This document shows, in pieces, positions 27,273-35,590 of a stretch of DNA of 64,000 nt. Within the stretch, counting starts at the first letter, position 1. The number at the start of each line of letters is the position of its first letter. A model generated the notes under the pieces. That model was not told the DNA's origin, made no database searches, and saw only the letters and a list, made by a program, of their open reading frames with translations. Position numbers and translations under genes: made by a program. Origin of the DNA: Terribacillus aidingensis (GTDB taxonomy: Bacteria > Bacillota > Bacilli > Bacillales > Amphibacillaceae); the NCBI RefSeq assembly GCF_040703035.1, contig NZ_CP159996.1:3072001-3136000 (forward strand), written 5' to 3'.

Positions 27273-27399
27273 AATTTCCCTCACCTTTATCTTTGTGAAA
27301 TATTGAACATCTAAATAGCATAATGGCTCAGGTACATAATGTATAATATATATATCATTATAAATAATAGCCTCTATACTATCCGAAAGAAGGATGAAC

Positions 27400-28323
27400 G
27401 TGGAATTACTACAGCTGCACTATTTCAAAAAAGTTGCTGAATTAGAGCACATGACACATGCTGCAGAAGCATTGAATATCGCACAGCCCTCACTCAGCAA
27501 AGCAATCAGCCGGTTGGAGGAGGACTTAGGTGTAAAGCTTTTCGAACGCTATAACCGGCAAATCAAATTGAATGAAAACGGCAGGATGTTCCTCCGGCGC
27601 GTTGATGCTGTCCTTCATGAGCTACAGGAAGCACGCCGGGAACTGAACGAAACGAATCAGAAAGCTGATCATACAATTCGGCTTTCCGTTACTATCCCAC
27701 GCGTTTTACCTGATTTGATCAGCGGATTCCTTAGGGAAGAGTCCCAAGTCCACTTCAAACAATACGTACAGTCTGTGCCTTTGATGACGGAAAAGCTGCG
27801 CAGCGGCGAGCTAGATTTCTGTATCTCCTCCGTTCCGATTCAAGCTGAGGATATCGAATGGCAGCCGCTCATGACAGAAGAAATACTGCTGATTGCACCT
27901 CCCGGTCACTGGCTTGAGACAAAAAGCCATATCTCTCTTTATGAGCTGCGTGATGAAGCCTTCATCAGCATGAATGAAGGGTACGGTATTCGAAATTTGA
28001 CCGATAAATATTGTCAGCTAGCCGGTTTTCAGCCACATATTGCCTTTGAGGGAGACGAACCTGGCGTCATTGGGGAGCTGGTAAACAAAGGGCTTGGGAT
28101 AGCCTTCATTCCTTCTGTTTCATTAATCGGCAATAAAACATCCCACTTACCCGTCATTCGTCTGCAGGATCCTATTTGTGAACGAACAATCGGCTTGGCT
28201 TGGTCCACTAGAAGATACCTCAGCCCAGTTGCAGAGAGATTTCAGGGATTTTTATCTGACTACTTCGAGGCTCTGGAGAAAGAACTGCGAAAAACCGCTA
28301 ACGTTCTAAGCAGCGAACTATAA
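27400..28323 (+). CDS. LysR-family transcriptional regulator
   Basis: 307 residues. I choose GTG 27400 (MELLQLHYFKKVAE, the usual LysR opening) because AGAAGG lies six bases before it; the ATG at 27394 abuts that site. Winged helix at 1-60 (HAAEALNIAQPSLSKAISRLEEDLG), then a periplasmic-binding-like effector domain (about 90-295, with ISSVPIQAEDIEWQPL and GLGIAFIPSVSLIG). LysR proteins usually regulate a divergent neighbour, here the YhgE/Pip gene. Effector unknown. Confidence 0.9.
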   Translation: MELLQLHYFKKVAELEHMTHAAEALNIAQPSLSKAISRLEEDLGVKLFERYNRQIKLNENGRMFLRRVDAVLHELQEARRELNETNQKADHTIRLSVTIPRVLPDLISGFLREESQVHFKQYVQSVPLMTEKLRSGELDFCISSVPIQAEDIEWQPLMTEEILLIAPPGHWLETKSHISLYELRDEAFISMNEGYGIRNLTDKYCQLAGFQPHIAFEGDEPGVIGELVNKGLGIAFIPSVSLIGNKTSHLPVIRLQDPICERTIGLAWSTRRYLSPVAERFQGFLSDYFEALEKELRKTANVLSSEL

Positions 28324-28374
28324 TAAAGGTTATTGACAAATCGTACAGAATTTTAAAAGAAAGGAGGGAATTCA

Positions 28375-28845
28375 ATGGAGAAACGTCAGGAAATATTGCT
28401 TGGTCAAATGAGAACGTATCGTATGGAATTGCTTCAATTAGCTAAAAGCTTCACCGAAGAAGAGGCAGACATTATTCCCCAAGGCTTCCGAAATAATGTC
28501 AGATGGAATCTAGGACATGTTTTTCTGGATCAATATTTATGGATTCAAGCATTAACCAAAGAAGAAGCTCCCATCCCTAATGAATTTAAAGATTGGTTCA
28601 GCTACGGCACCACTCCTGCAGATTTTACAGACAATACCCCCGCTTTCACTGATCTGATTTCCTTATTACAAGCACAGCCAGATCAGATTTTCGAAAGGTA
28701 CGCTGACCGTATGGATGAGGAGTACCAGGCTATCGATATGGGAATGGAAACTATCGAACAAGTACTTGTCAGGACAATATTTCACGAAGGAATGCACTTG
28801 CAAGCAGTATTAGATATAAAGAAGGCTCTGAACAACAAAAAATAG
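28375..28845 (+). CDS. DinB-family protein
   Basis: 156-residue four-helix-bundle protein of the DinB/YfiT superfamily. The three metal-binding histidines are visible in NLGHVFLDQ (near 43) and FHEGMHLQAVLD (near 140). The start follows AAAGGAGGGA. Family members include bacillithiol-dependent transferases and uncharacterised stress proteins. It lies 52 bp after the LysR gene and may be co-transcribed with it. Confidence 0.85.
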   Translation: MEKRQEILLGQMRTYRMELLQLAKSFTEEEADIIPQGFRNNVRWNLGHVFLDQYLWIQALTKEEAPIPNEFKDWFSYGTTPADFTDNTPAFTDLISLLQAQPDQIFERYADRMDEEYQAIDMGMETIEQVLVRTIFHEGMHLQAVLDIKKALNNKK

Positions 28846-28880
28846 GTGATTCAGTTTTCTACAATAAGGAGTGTGAGATG

Positions 28881-29220
28881 ATGAAATACACCAAAGCCAC
28901 TAACTATGCACTCCATACTATCGCTTATCTGGGATTACTGCCTTCGGGAAGGGCAATTGCATGGCCAAGATGGCTATTTGGAAAAAGTGACTTTCACAGA
29001 CAGAACTGAAATAGAACACTCAGGTGGTATTGTTACAACAGAATTGGTACAATCTCACTCCTTTATCTCCTCTCTCGGTTGTGATACGAGGCATAACGGC
29101 TATATCCTGGTTGACGAGTTAGGAAGGACCTCCGTCGAAGGAGTAGCTTATCCTAGCAGCACACGGAACCCGAGCAGCCATTGCATCAACTGTGATTTAA
29201 CAATGGACGCGTTCCGGTAA
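28881..29220 (+). pseudogene. Fusion of an Rrf2-regulator start and a thioredoxin-reductase-like end, both decayed
   Basis: ATG 28881, with AAGGAG upstream, encodes MKYTKATNYALHTIAYLG, the usual opening of an Rrf2 regulator, which stops after about 44 codons. From about 28965 another frame reads GQDGYLEKVTFTDRTEIEHSGG, GYILVDELGRTSVEGV and a TRNPSSH/INCDLTM end. This resembles the last third of a thioredoxin-reductase-like flavoprotein; compare [15 protein letters not shown] in the intact ahpF here. The segment that should hold the FAD-binding AAGD motif is lost. Best read as an Rrf2-flavoprotein gene pair collapsed by an internal deletion plus later indels. Confidence 0.6.
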
Positions 29221-29222
29221 TC

Positions 29223-29249
29223 GAAAAGCCCTCAAAACGAGGGCTTTTC
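29223..29249. terminator. Bidirectional terminator
   Basis: 11-bp perfect stem GAAAAGCCCTC and its complement with loop AAAAC, closing the decayed locus. Confidence 0.85.
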
Positions 29250-29298
29250 CTGTATAACGAATTATGGATTGCTAACCTAATTAGCTTCTGCTTCCATT

Positions 29299-29622
29299 TT
29301 ATTTACTGACCTCTATCAAAAAGATTCTGTCCTCAAACCCACCGCGTTCTTCTTTCTTTTGCCGACGCGCGTATTCGATATCTTCTAATGATATACCCTT
29401 GGCATCAAGGAGAGCGTGCAGTACCTCCAGTAAATCAGCTGCCTCTTCAACAACTTCATTATGTTCTTCTGCTTTCGAAATTTCATTAGCTTCCTCTAAC
29501 AGCTTAAGCTTCAATTCTTCTATATATCTATCTTGATCAAGGACTGCAGTTTTAGGTACTTTACCTGCTTGCTGAATAATGGCTGGAATATGATCACGCA
29601 CCAGCTTGTTGTAAGTTGGCAT
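29299..29622 (-). CDS. MazG-like house-cleaning NTP pyrophosphohydrolase
   Basis: 107-residue all-alpha NTP pyrophosphohydrolase-like protein. It has the opening YNKLVRDHIPAII and the metal-binding pattern ExxEx12-28ExxD in KLLEEANEI and EVVEEAADLLEVLHAL. Members hydrolyse non-canonical nucleotides; the substrate here is unknown. It starts 21 bp after the RpiR gene on the same strand, so the two may be co-transcribed. Confidence 0.82.
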   Translation of the reverse strand: MPTYNKLVRDHIPAIIQQAGKVPKTAVLDQDRYIEELKLKLLEEANEISKAEEHNEVVEEAADLLEVLHALLDAKGISLEDIEYARRQKKEERGGFEDRIFLIEVSK

Positions 29623-29643
29623 ACATCTCTCCCCTTCCGTAAA

Positions 29644-30426
29644 CTAGGACTTTCCTGCTCGAATGGCATAAGCATCTAGAAGTATTCTCGATATCACCTG
29701 AAGCGGAAGTCTGGATCTTACCTCATAATCCGGAAAATAAGATGTTTCGGACTTATAACCTGTCAACGTCAATTCAGCTAGCGATGCGAGCGGACTGTTT
29801 TTATTACAAGTCAAAGCAATCATACTTGTATCATTTTCCTGACAGCTTTTTGCTGCATCCACTAGTTCTTCGGTATACCCGTTCAACGAAACAAAAATGA
29901 CTAAGTCCCCTTCTTCCAGTCTCTTACTTTTCGTCCGGATAATATTTGGATCATCATGCAGCTCCGCATATTTATTCAGCAGTTGCAGCTTCACTTCCAT
30001 TTCCTTTGCAATCAGCTCCGAAAAACCTCGTGCAAATAATATAACGCGCTTGCTGTGGCGAATTTTCTGGACAGTGTCTTCTATTAAACCGCTATTGAGC
30101 ATTTCGATTGTACGCATCACCTCTTGTTCATTTTTTAAAATGGCATCTTTTATTTCTTCATCCACTTGCTCAATGATCGAAAAGTTCGGGTTCTGATCAT
30201 TCTCATCCTTCAGCCGAATTTTAAAATCGGTAAACCCGTTATACCCAAGTTTTTTCATAGTACGAACAATGGTAGCCGTGGAAACATTCGCATCTTCACT
30301 TAACCGTACGATAGATAACTTAGGAATTGTGTTGAGGTTTTCCCGTATATAGCGGATTAAATACAGCTCCGCTTCACTCATCTTCTCTGTATGCTGGCTG
30401 ACCCGAGTCAGAAAGGTTCCACTCAT
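29644..30426 (-). CDS. MurR/RpiR-family sugar-phosphate regulator
   Basis: 260 residues: an N-terminal HTH_6 domain (1-77, with SEDANVSTATIVRTMKKLGYNGF) and a SIS sugar-phosphate-binding domain (about 105-245, with RVILFARGFSELIAKEME and FVSLNGYTEELVDAAK). Divergent from the pfkB-PTS-lacD operon and almost certainly its regulator, responding to a sugar phosphate made by that pathway. The ribosome site is GGGGGA. A palindromic cre-like site lies 14 bp before the start codon. Confidence 0.9.
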   Translation of the reverse strand: MSGTFLTRVSQHTEKMSEAELYLIRYIRENLNTIPKLSIVRLSEDANVSTATIVRTMKKLGYNGFTDFKIRLKDENDQNPNFSIIEQVDEEIKDAILKNEQEVMRTIEMLNSGLIEDTVQKIRHSKRVILFARGFSELIAKEMEVKLQLLNKYAELHDDPNIIRTKSKRLEEGDLVIFVSLNGYTEELVDAAKSCQENDTSMIALTCNKNSPLASLAELTLTGYKSETSYFPDYEVRSRLPLQVISRILLDAYAIRAGKS

Positions 30427-30439
30427 GACGATTCCCCCG

Positions 30440-30453
30440 TGTAAACGTTTACC
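30440..30453. promoter_or_regulatory. cre-like site 1 between rpiR and pfkB
   Basis: TGTAAACGTTTACC fits 13 of 14 positions of TGWAANCGNTNWCA and contains the perfect palindrome GTAAACGTTTAC. Confidence 0.7.
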
Positions 30454-30479
30454 AATATTGTAGCGAAATCAGCTGAGGT

Positions 30480-30493
30480 TGAAAACATTTACA
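30480..30493. promoter_or_regulatory. cre-like site 2 between rpiR and pfkB
   Basis: TGAAAACATTTACA fits 13 of 14 cre positions; the exception is the central CG (here CA). It lies 57 bp before the pfkB start, close to where its promoter must be. Confidence 0.5.
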
Positions 30494-30549
30494 TAAAAAT
30501 GCATGCCATAATGAAATTGTAAGAAAAACACAGATAGGCAGTGATGCGG

Positions 30550-31488
30550 ATGATTTATACATGTACGATGAATCCAGCGATCGATCTTTTCTCTGAGTTT
30601 ACCTCTTTTGATCCTTTCGTCGTAAACAGAAGCATATTTGAAGAGTATCAGCCGAATGGAAAAGCTATCAATATCTCATTTATGTTGAAGAAGTTAGGTA
30701 TTTCCAATATGGCGACCGGATTCCTAGGTGGTTTTACCGGGGATTTCATTAAAAAAGAGCTTGAAGCTGCCGGAATTGAAACCGCATTCATAAAAGTGAA
30801 TGGCATTACTCGTATCAATACCTTTATTCGTGCAGACAGCTTGGAATACAAAGCAGTAAACAGAGGGCCAGTCATTTCACAGCAGGCACAAGCGCTGCTG
30901 CTCGAACAAGTAAGGAATCTTAAAAATGGTGATTGGCTCTTTGTCTCGGGTAGTCTTCCACGCGGCGTAGATGATCAAATTCATATCGAGATCGCCGAAA
31001 TTGCTCATCAGCAAGGAGTCAAACTAGTACTCGATATCAGCTCTCCTGTTTTACTGGATTGTCTCGCCTATGAGCCTTATCTCATTAAGCCGAATGATGA
31101 AGAGATAGCAAATTGGTTCAATCTTTCCGATCATACGGACCAGTCAGAACTGCAAACAGCAGCCGAACGGCTGCTGGAGCGAGGTGCGCAACGTGTCTTA
31201 TTATCCTGTGGTTCTCGGGGGGCATTGTACTGCGACAGGAAGCAGGAACTGGCTGTAAACGCTCCTTCCGGCAAGATAGTGAACACTGCCTGTGCTGGTG
31301 ACACGATGCTCGCTGCATTTGCTGGAAGATTAATGCTCGGAGATTCCGAAGAAGAAGCATTGGTTTATGCTACAGCTGCTGGCTCTTCTACAGCTTTCAC
31401 ATCAGGTTTATCTGATCTTAGTGATATCCCTTACTTAGCAGGGCAAATCCAATTAAAAAGAAAATGGGGTGTAAAGCATGACGTATAG
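30550..31488 (+). CDS. PfkB-family 1-phosphofructokinase / tagatose-phosphate kinase
   Basis: 312 residues from ATG 30550 (MIYTCTMNPAID, the usual FruK/LacC opening); GTG 30541 and ATG 30544 are alternatives. PfkB signatures: the NGKAINISFMLKKLG substrate loop near 37-51 (usual GKG replaced by GKA), WLFVSGSLPRG near 130, and the ATP/anion-hole motif ACAGDTMLAAFAG near 245 with the catalytic Asp. It adds a second phosphate to a ketohexose monophosphate. LacD downstream suggests a tagatose bisphosphate product; fructose-1-phosphate is the alternative. Its end overlaps the PTS gene by 11 bases. Confidence 0.88.
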   Translation: MIYTCTMNPAIDLFSEFTSFDPFVVNRSIFEEYQPNGKAINISFMLKKLGISNMATGFLGGFTGDFIKKELEAAGIETAFIKVNGITRINTFIRADSLEYKAVNRGPVISQQAQALLLEQVRNLKNGDWLFVSGSLPRGVDDQIHIEIAEIAHQQGVKLVLDISSPVLLDCLAYEPYLIKPNDEEIANWFNLSDHTDQSELQTAAERLLERGAQRVLLSCGSRGALYCDRKQELAVNAPSGKIVNTACAGDTMLAAFAGRLMLGDSEEEALVYATAAGSSTAFTSGLSDLSDIPYLAGQIQLKRKWGVKHDV

Positions 31489-33388
31489 AATTATTGCTGC
31501 AACCGGGTGTCCTACCGGTATTGCCCATACCTTTATGGCAAAAGAAGCCTTGGAAGAAGCTGCACGAAAACGCGGTATCAACATAAAGGTAGAAACACAT
31601 GGACAGGACGGTATACAAGATGCATTGACGCAGGCTGAAATCGATGCAGCTGATGGTGTAATCATCGCTGCCGACAAAGATATAAATCGCGATCGTTTTA
31701 TCGGTAAACGGATGGTGAACGTGGCTGTCAGCAAAGGAATCAAAGAGCCAGATAAACTGCTTGATAGCATCATCAATCAAACAGCGCCTATCTATAAAGA
31801 TGGACAGCGTGCTGCTTCTGCTGGCAGTTCCGAACCGCAGCAAAAAGATTCTATTATTCGCAGTATCTACGTATCGCTCATGAACGGTGTCTCTCATATG
31901 CTGCCGATAGTTGTTGCTGGCGGTGTCATGATTGCCATCTCACTTATGTTCGGTATCCACTCTGCCGATCCTGAAAGTTCGCAGTACAACGAGTTCGCTT
32001 ATTATATGAACACCATTGGCGGCATCGCCATGAACCTGATGGTACCAGTACTGTGTGCTTATATTGCAGAATCGATAGCCAAACGGCCTGGTCTCATAAT
32101 CGGTTTCATCGTCGGGATGATCGCTTTCACCAATGGTACTGGTTTCTTGGGCGGTATTATCGGCGGTTTCATGACCGGTTATATCATTCTCGGACTTGGA
32201 TACCTGTTCAAAGCTCTTCCAAAACAGCTTGACGGCTTGAAATCAATTTTCTTATTCCCAGTCTTCGGTATTTTCATCGCAGGTTTTGCAATGTGGTTCA
32301 TTTCAGCTCCAATGGGCTGGATCAACCAAGCAATGATGGATTTTCTAGCAAGCTTCCAAAATTCAAATCCAATTGTATTAGGACTTATTGTAGGAATCAT
32401 GTGCGCATTCGATATGGGCGGTCCAGTCAATAAAGCAGCTTACGTAACAGGAACTGCCCTGCTGTCAGATGGAAACTACTTCTTTATGGCAGGTGTCTCT
32501 GCTGCATGTATCGTTCCGCCGATTGCTACTGGCTTTGCAACACTATTTGCCGGCAAAGCTTACAGCACAAGCGAGCGCAGTGCTGGTCTGGTAAACTTCT
32601 TGCTCGGCTCAACTCATATCACAGAAGGGGCCATTCCATTCGCAGCGAAAAAACCGCTAAAGGTCATTCCGTTTCTAATGATAGGTTCCTCTATCGCAGC
32701 TATATTGACTTACCTATTTAAAGTACAGGTGCCAGCTCCCCACGGCGGATTTATCGTTCTGCCAATCGTTACGCATCCTTTCCTTTGGATACTGGCCATT
32801 CTCACCGGTGCAGTTGTAAGTGGATTCTTGATCGGTATGGATCAAAAGCGTACAGCTGCTAAAAACGCAGCGAAGGAAGCACCAATTGCTGAAACAGCAG
32901 CTGTGACAGAAAAAACAGCTTTACCAGTACAGGATGTCAGTCAGATTATGTCTCTCGACACAATCAAGGTGGATGTAAAAGCTGCAACACAAAAAGAAGT
33001 ATTTCAGCAAATAGCTGCTACCGCTAAGCAGCACGGCATCATTACGGACCAAGCCGCTATAGTGGATGGCTTTCTCCAGCGAGAAAAAGAAAGTACAACC
33101 GGTATGGAACAAGGTTTCGCAATCCCCCATACCGAGCGGAGTGAAGTCCTGAAGCCAGCAATCATTATCTTCAAGCTAGCTGATGGAGTTGAATGGAACG
33201 CATTAGACGGGCAGCCAATTCAAATTGTCATCGCCATGCTTATACCAACTGGAACTGCCTCTAACCACCTGTATTACTTGTCAGAGGTTTCTAAAATGCT
33301 CGTACATCAGGAAACGATCGATCAGCTGCATCATGCAATCGACCCAAAAGATATTCTTGCCCTGTTTTCTACTAAACTATCTGCTTAA
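31478..33388 (+). CDS. Fructose-family PTS permease EIIBCA
   Basis: Imports and phosphorylates a hexose. 636 residues in the order IIB, IIC, IIA, unlike B. subtilis FruA (ABC). The IIB domain (1-105) has the phospho-cysteine Cys11 in ATGCPTGIAHT. The IIC domain (about 130-465) has around nine helices with MGGPVNKAAYV and the GSTHITEGAIPFA motif. An Ala-rich linker leads to IIA (about 490-636), with phospho-His551 in AIPHTE. Fructose-class permeases phosphorylate at C1. It overlaps pfkB and ends 13 bp before lacD, so the three are one operon. Confidence 0.93.
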   Translation: MTYRIIAATGCPTGIAHTFMAKEALEEAARKRGINIKVETHGQDGIQDALTQAEIDAADGVIIAADKDINRDRFIGKRMVNVAVSKGIKEPDKLLDSIINQTAPIYKDGQRAASAGSSEPQQKDSIIRSIYVSLMNGVSHMLPIVVAGGVMIAISLMFGIHSADPESSQYNEFAYYMNTIGGIAMNLMVPVLCAYIAESIAKRPGLIIGFIVGMIAFTNGTGFLGGIIGGFMTGYIILGLGYLFKALPKQLDGLKSIFLFPVFGIFIAGFAMWFISAPMGWINQAMMDFLASFQNSNPIVLGLIVGIMCAFDMGGPVNKAAYVTGTALLSDGNYFFMAGVSAACIVPPIATGFATLFAGKAYSTSERSAGLVNFLLGSTHITEGAIPFAAKKPLKVIPFLMIGSSIAAILTYLFKVQVPAPHGGFIVLPIVTHPFLWILAILTGAVVSGFLIGMDQKRTAAKNAAKEAPIAETAAVTEKTALPVQDVSQIMSLDTIKVDVKAATQKEVFQQIAATAKQHGIITDQAAIVDGFLQREKESTTGMEQGFAIPHTERSEVLKPAIIIFKLADGVEWNALDGQPIQIVIAMLIPTGTASNHLYYLSEVSKMLVHQETIDQLHHAIDPKDILALFSTKLSA

Positions 33389-33401
33389 GGGAGCTGCTAA
33401 C

Positions 33402-34394
33402 ATGCTAAATTTAACACCCGCTAAACGAGAAGCACTTGAAAGACTATCAGACGAAAATGGTATCATCGGAGCCCTCGCTATTGATCAGCGAGGCTCCTTG
33501 AAAAAGATGCTGCAGCAGGAGAGCACAACAAATCAGGGAGACGATACAATCGTATCTTTTAAAGAACTGATTTCCGAGGAACTCACACCATACGCCACTT
33601 CTATCCTGCTGGATCCTGAGTATGGCTTGCCAGCAGCACAGAAACGCGACAAAAATGCCGGCCTGCTTCTCGCTTACGAAAAAACAGGATACGACGCGAC
33701 ACAGCCTGGGCGCATGCCGGATATTCTCGATGACTGGTCTGTTCAGCGAATCAAGGCTCTGGGCGCAGATGCGGTGAAATTCCTTTTGTACTATGATGTG
33801 GATGAGGATCCTAGCATTAATGAGAAGAAGCATATCTTCGTGGAACGTCTCGGATCTGAATGTCAGGCAGAGGATATTCTTTTCTTCCTGGAGCTCGTCT
33901 CCTATGACGCACACAATGATGATGTAAAGGGACCAGAATACGCCAAAGTTAAGCCACATAAAGTGAATGATATGATGATAGAGTTCTCGAAACCTCAATA
34001 TAAAGTGGATGTACTGAAAGTTGAAGTACCGGTAAACATGGCCTATGTGGAAGGATACTCGGAAGAAACACCTGTGTACTCATGCGAAGAAGCACAGCGC
34101 TATTTCAAAGAGCAAAGTGAAGCAACTGATTTGCCTTTCATCTTCTTGAGTGCAGGCGTCAGTGCCTCCCTCTTCCAAGAGACATTACGTTTTGCAAAAG
34201 AAGCAGGTTCCAGCTTTAATGGTGTCTTATGCGGCCGGGCAACCTGGAAGGATAGTGTAGCCATCTTTGGTCGTGACGGAGAAGCTGCTGGGAAACAATG
34301 GCTGCAGCAAGAAGGCAGAACTAATGTAGAAGAGTTAAATGAAGTGCTGAAACAAACAGCGACATCCTGGAAACAAGCTGAAATACTAGCGTAA
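33402..34394 (+). CDS. lacD: Tagatose 1,6-diphosphate aldolase
   Basis: Class I aldolase splitting tagatose-1,6-bisphosphate into glyceraldehyde-3-phosphate and dihydroxyacetone phosphate. LacD enzymes also accept other ketohexose bisphosphate epimers. 330 residues from ATG 33402, which has AAGGGAG upstream; a longer frame running back into the PTS gene is ignored. Family segments are ALAIDQRGSLKKML at 26-39, the GLLLAYEKTGYD strand, and the Schiff-base lysine Lys206 in VLKVEVPVNM. Last gene of the operon. Confidence 0.94.
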   Translation: MLNLTPAKREALERLSDENGIIGALAIDQRGSLKKMLQQESTTNQGDDTIVSFKELISEELTPYATSILLDPEYGLPAAQKRDKNAGLLLAYEKTGYDATQPGRMPDILDDWSVQRIKALGADAVKFLLYYDVDEDPSINEKKHIFVERLGSECQAEDILFFLELVSYDAHNDDVKGPEYAKVKPHKVNDMMIEFSKPQYKVDVLKVEVPVNMAYVEGYSEETPVYSCEEAQRYFKEQSEATDLPFIFLSAGVSASLFQETLRFAKEAGSSFNGVLCGRATWKDSVAIFGRDGEAAGKQWLQQEGRTNVEELNEVLKQTATSWKQAEILA

Positions 34395-34428
34395 AAAAGG
34401 AGCATATGGGCCACCCCATATGCTCCTC
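34395..34428. terminator. Terminator between lacD and the M20 gene
   Basis: 13-bp stem AGGAGCATATGGG/CCCATATGCTCCT (approximate ends) with a short loop. The T run is on the minus-strand side, so it is best for the convergent M20 gene. Confidence 0.8.
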
Positions 34429-34432
34429 CTGC

Positions 34433-35572
34433 TTATTGATTTAATACAAACTGTTGAAACACCTTTATCGCATCCCCAAACACATCTTCATCAATATCAA
34501 ACTTCGGATGGTGGTGCGGATATTGACTCTTCTCTCCTTGCATACCGACCTTGACGAATACCCCCGGGATTTCCTGCAAGTAGTAGGAGAAGTCTTCTGA
34601 ACCCATGACTGGCTCCAGTTCTTCATAGCGTTCTGCACCGAATGTTTTTTGCAGCAGCTCTTCTGCAAAGACTGCTTCTTTTTCATCATTGATTAGCGGT
34701 GGTGTACCGATGATGAAATCAACTTCCGCTGTAGCTCCAAAAGATTCACAAATCCCTTTTGTCAGCTTGCTAATCTGTTCTTGGATCGTCTGTACTGCTT
34801 CTGCAGAGAAGGAGCGCATAGTCCCGATGATTTTAGCTGAGTCTGGAATGACGTTATATGTGTTGCCGGCTTCAATTTTTCCCACAGAGATGACACTTGC
34901 ATCCATCGGGTTGAGCTTACGGCTGACAATACTTTGCAATGCTTGGATGACATGTGTAGAGATATAAACCGGATCCACTGTCAAATGCGGTGTTGATGCA
35001 TGACCGCCTGAGCCTTGGATCTTGATTTCGAAGTCATCAACAGATGCCATCATAGCTCCAGGACGAGTACCAAATTGACCCTTTTCCAATTCAGCATCAA
35101 CATGAATGCCGTAGATGCTGTCAACGCCTTTCAATACACCTTCTTTGATCAGCTTATCCGCACCGCTCGGAGATGCCTCTTCAGAGGATTGGAAGATGAG
35201 CACGATATTCGGCTCCACTTCCTCTTTATGCAGTGTGATCCACTCTGCTACAGCAAGCAGGATAGCTGTATGGCCATCATGTCCGCACGTATGAGCTACC
35301 CCATGATGCTTGGAGATGTAAGGTTTATCCCCTTCTTCTACCATTGGCAGTGCATCCATATCCGCTCGAAGCGCGATCGTCTTCTCTCCTTTTGTGCCTT
35401 TCACAAACCCGACGACACTCGGCGGCTGGAAATCCAAGATCTCAATCCCTAGTTTTTCCAGTCTGTTACGTACGTATTTGCCTGTTTCGTACTCTTCCCC
35501 TGATAATTCCGGATATTGGTGAATATGCCGGCGATCCTGAATCGCCTGCTCTACTAATCTCTCTAATTCCAT
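34433..35572 (-). CDS. M20-family amidohydrolase (N-acyl amino acid hydrolase type)
   Basis: 379-residue zinc amidohydrolase of the YxeP/HipO type. Metal-site motifs are ALRADMDALPM near 70, HTCGHDGHTA near 92-101 (Cys/His ligands) and FQSSEEASPSGA near 130; a C-terminal metal His lies in MGSEDFSYYLQ and YPHHHP. Its start is 18 bp downstream of the YfcC transporter stop, so uptake of an N-acylated amino acid or small peptide followed by cytosolic cleavage is likely. Distinct from the M20 gene of the met operon (different subfamily). Confidence 0.9.
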   Translation of the reverse strand: MELERLVEQAIQDRRHIHQYPELSGEEYETGKYVRNRLEKLGIEILDFQPPSVVGFVKGTKGEKTIALRADMDALPMVEEGDKPYISKHHGVAHTCGHDGHTAILLAVAEWITLHKEEVEPNIVLIFQSSEEASPSGADKLIKEGVLKGVDSIYGIHVDAELEKGQFGTRPGAMMASVDDFEIKIQGSGGHASTPHLTVDPVYISTHVIQALQSIVSRKLNPMDASVISVGKIEAGNTYNVIPDSAKIIGTMRSFSAEAVQTIQEQISKLTKGICESFGATAEVDFIIGTPPLINDEKEAVFAEELLQKTFGAERYEELEPVMGSEDFSYYLQEIPGVFVKVGMQGEKSQYPHHHPKFDIDEDVFGDAIKVFQQFVLNQ

Positions 35573-35590
35573 AATCTATTACTCCTTCTA

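Noticed and set aside
33447..33998. 183-codon minus-strand frame opposite lacD
   Set aside because: Fully inside an intact aldolase gene, with no ribosome site and no recognisable domain.
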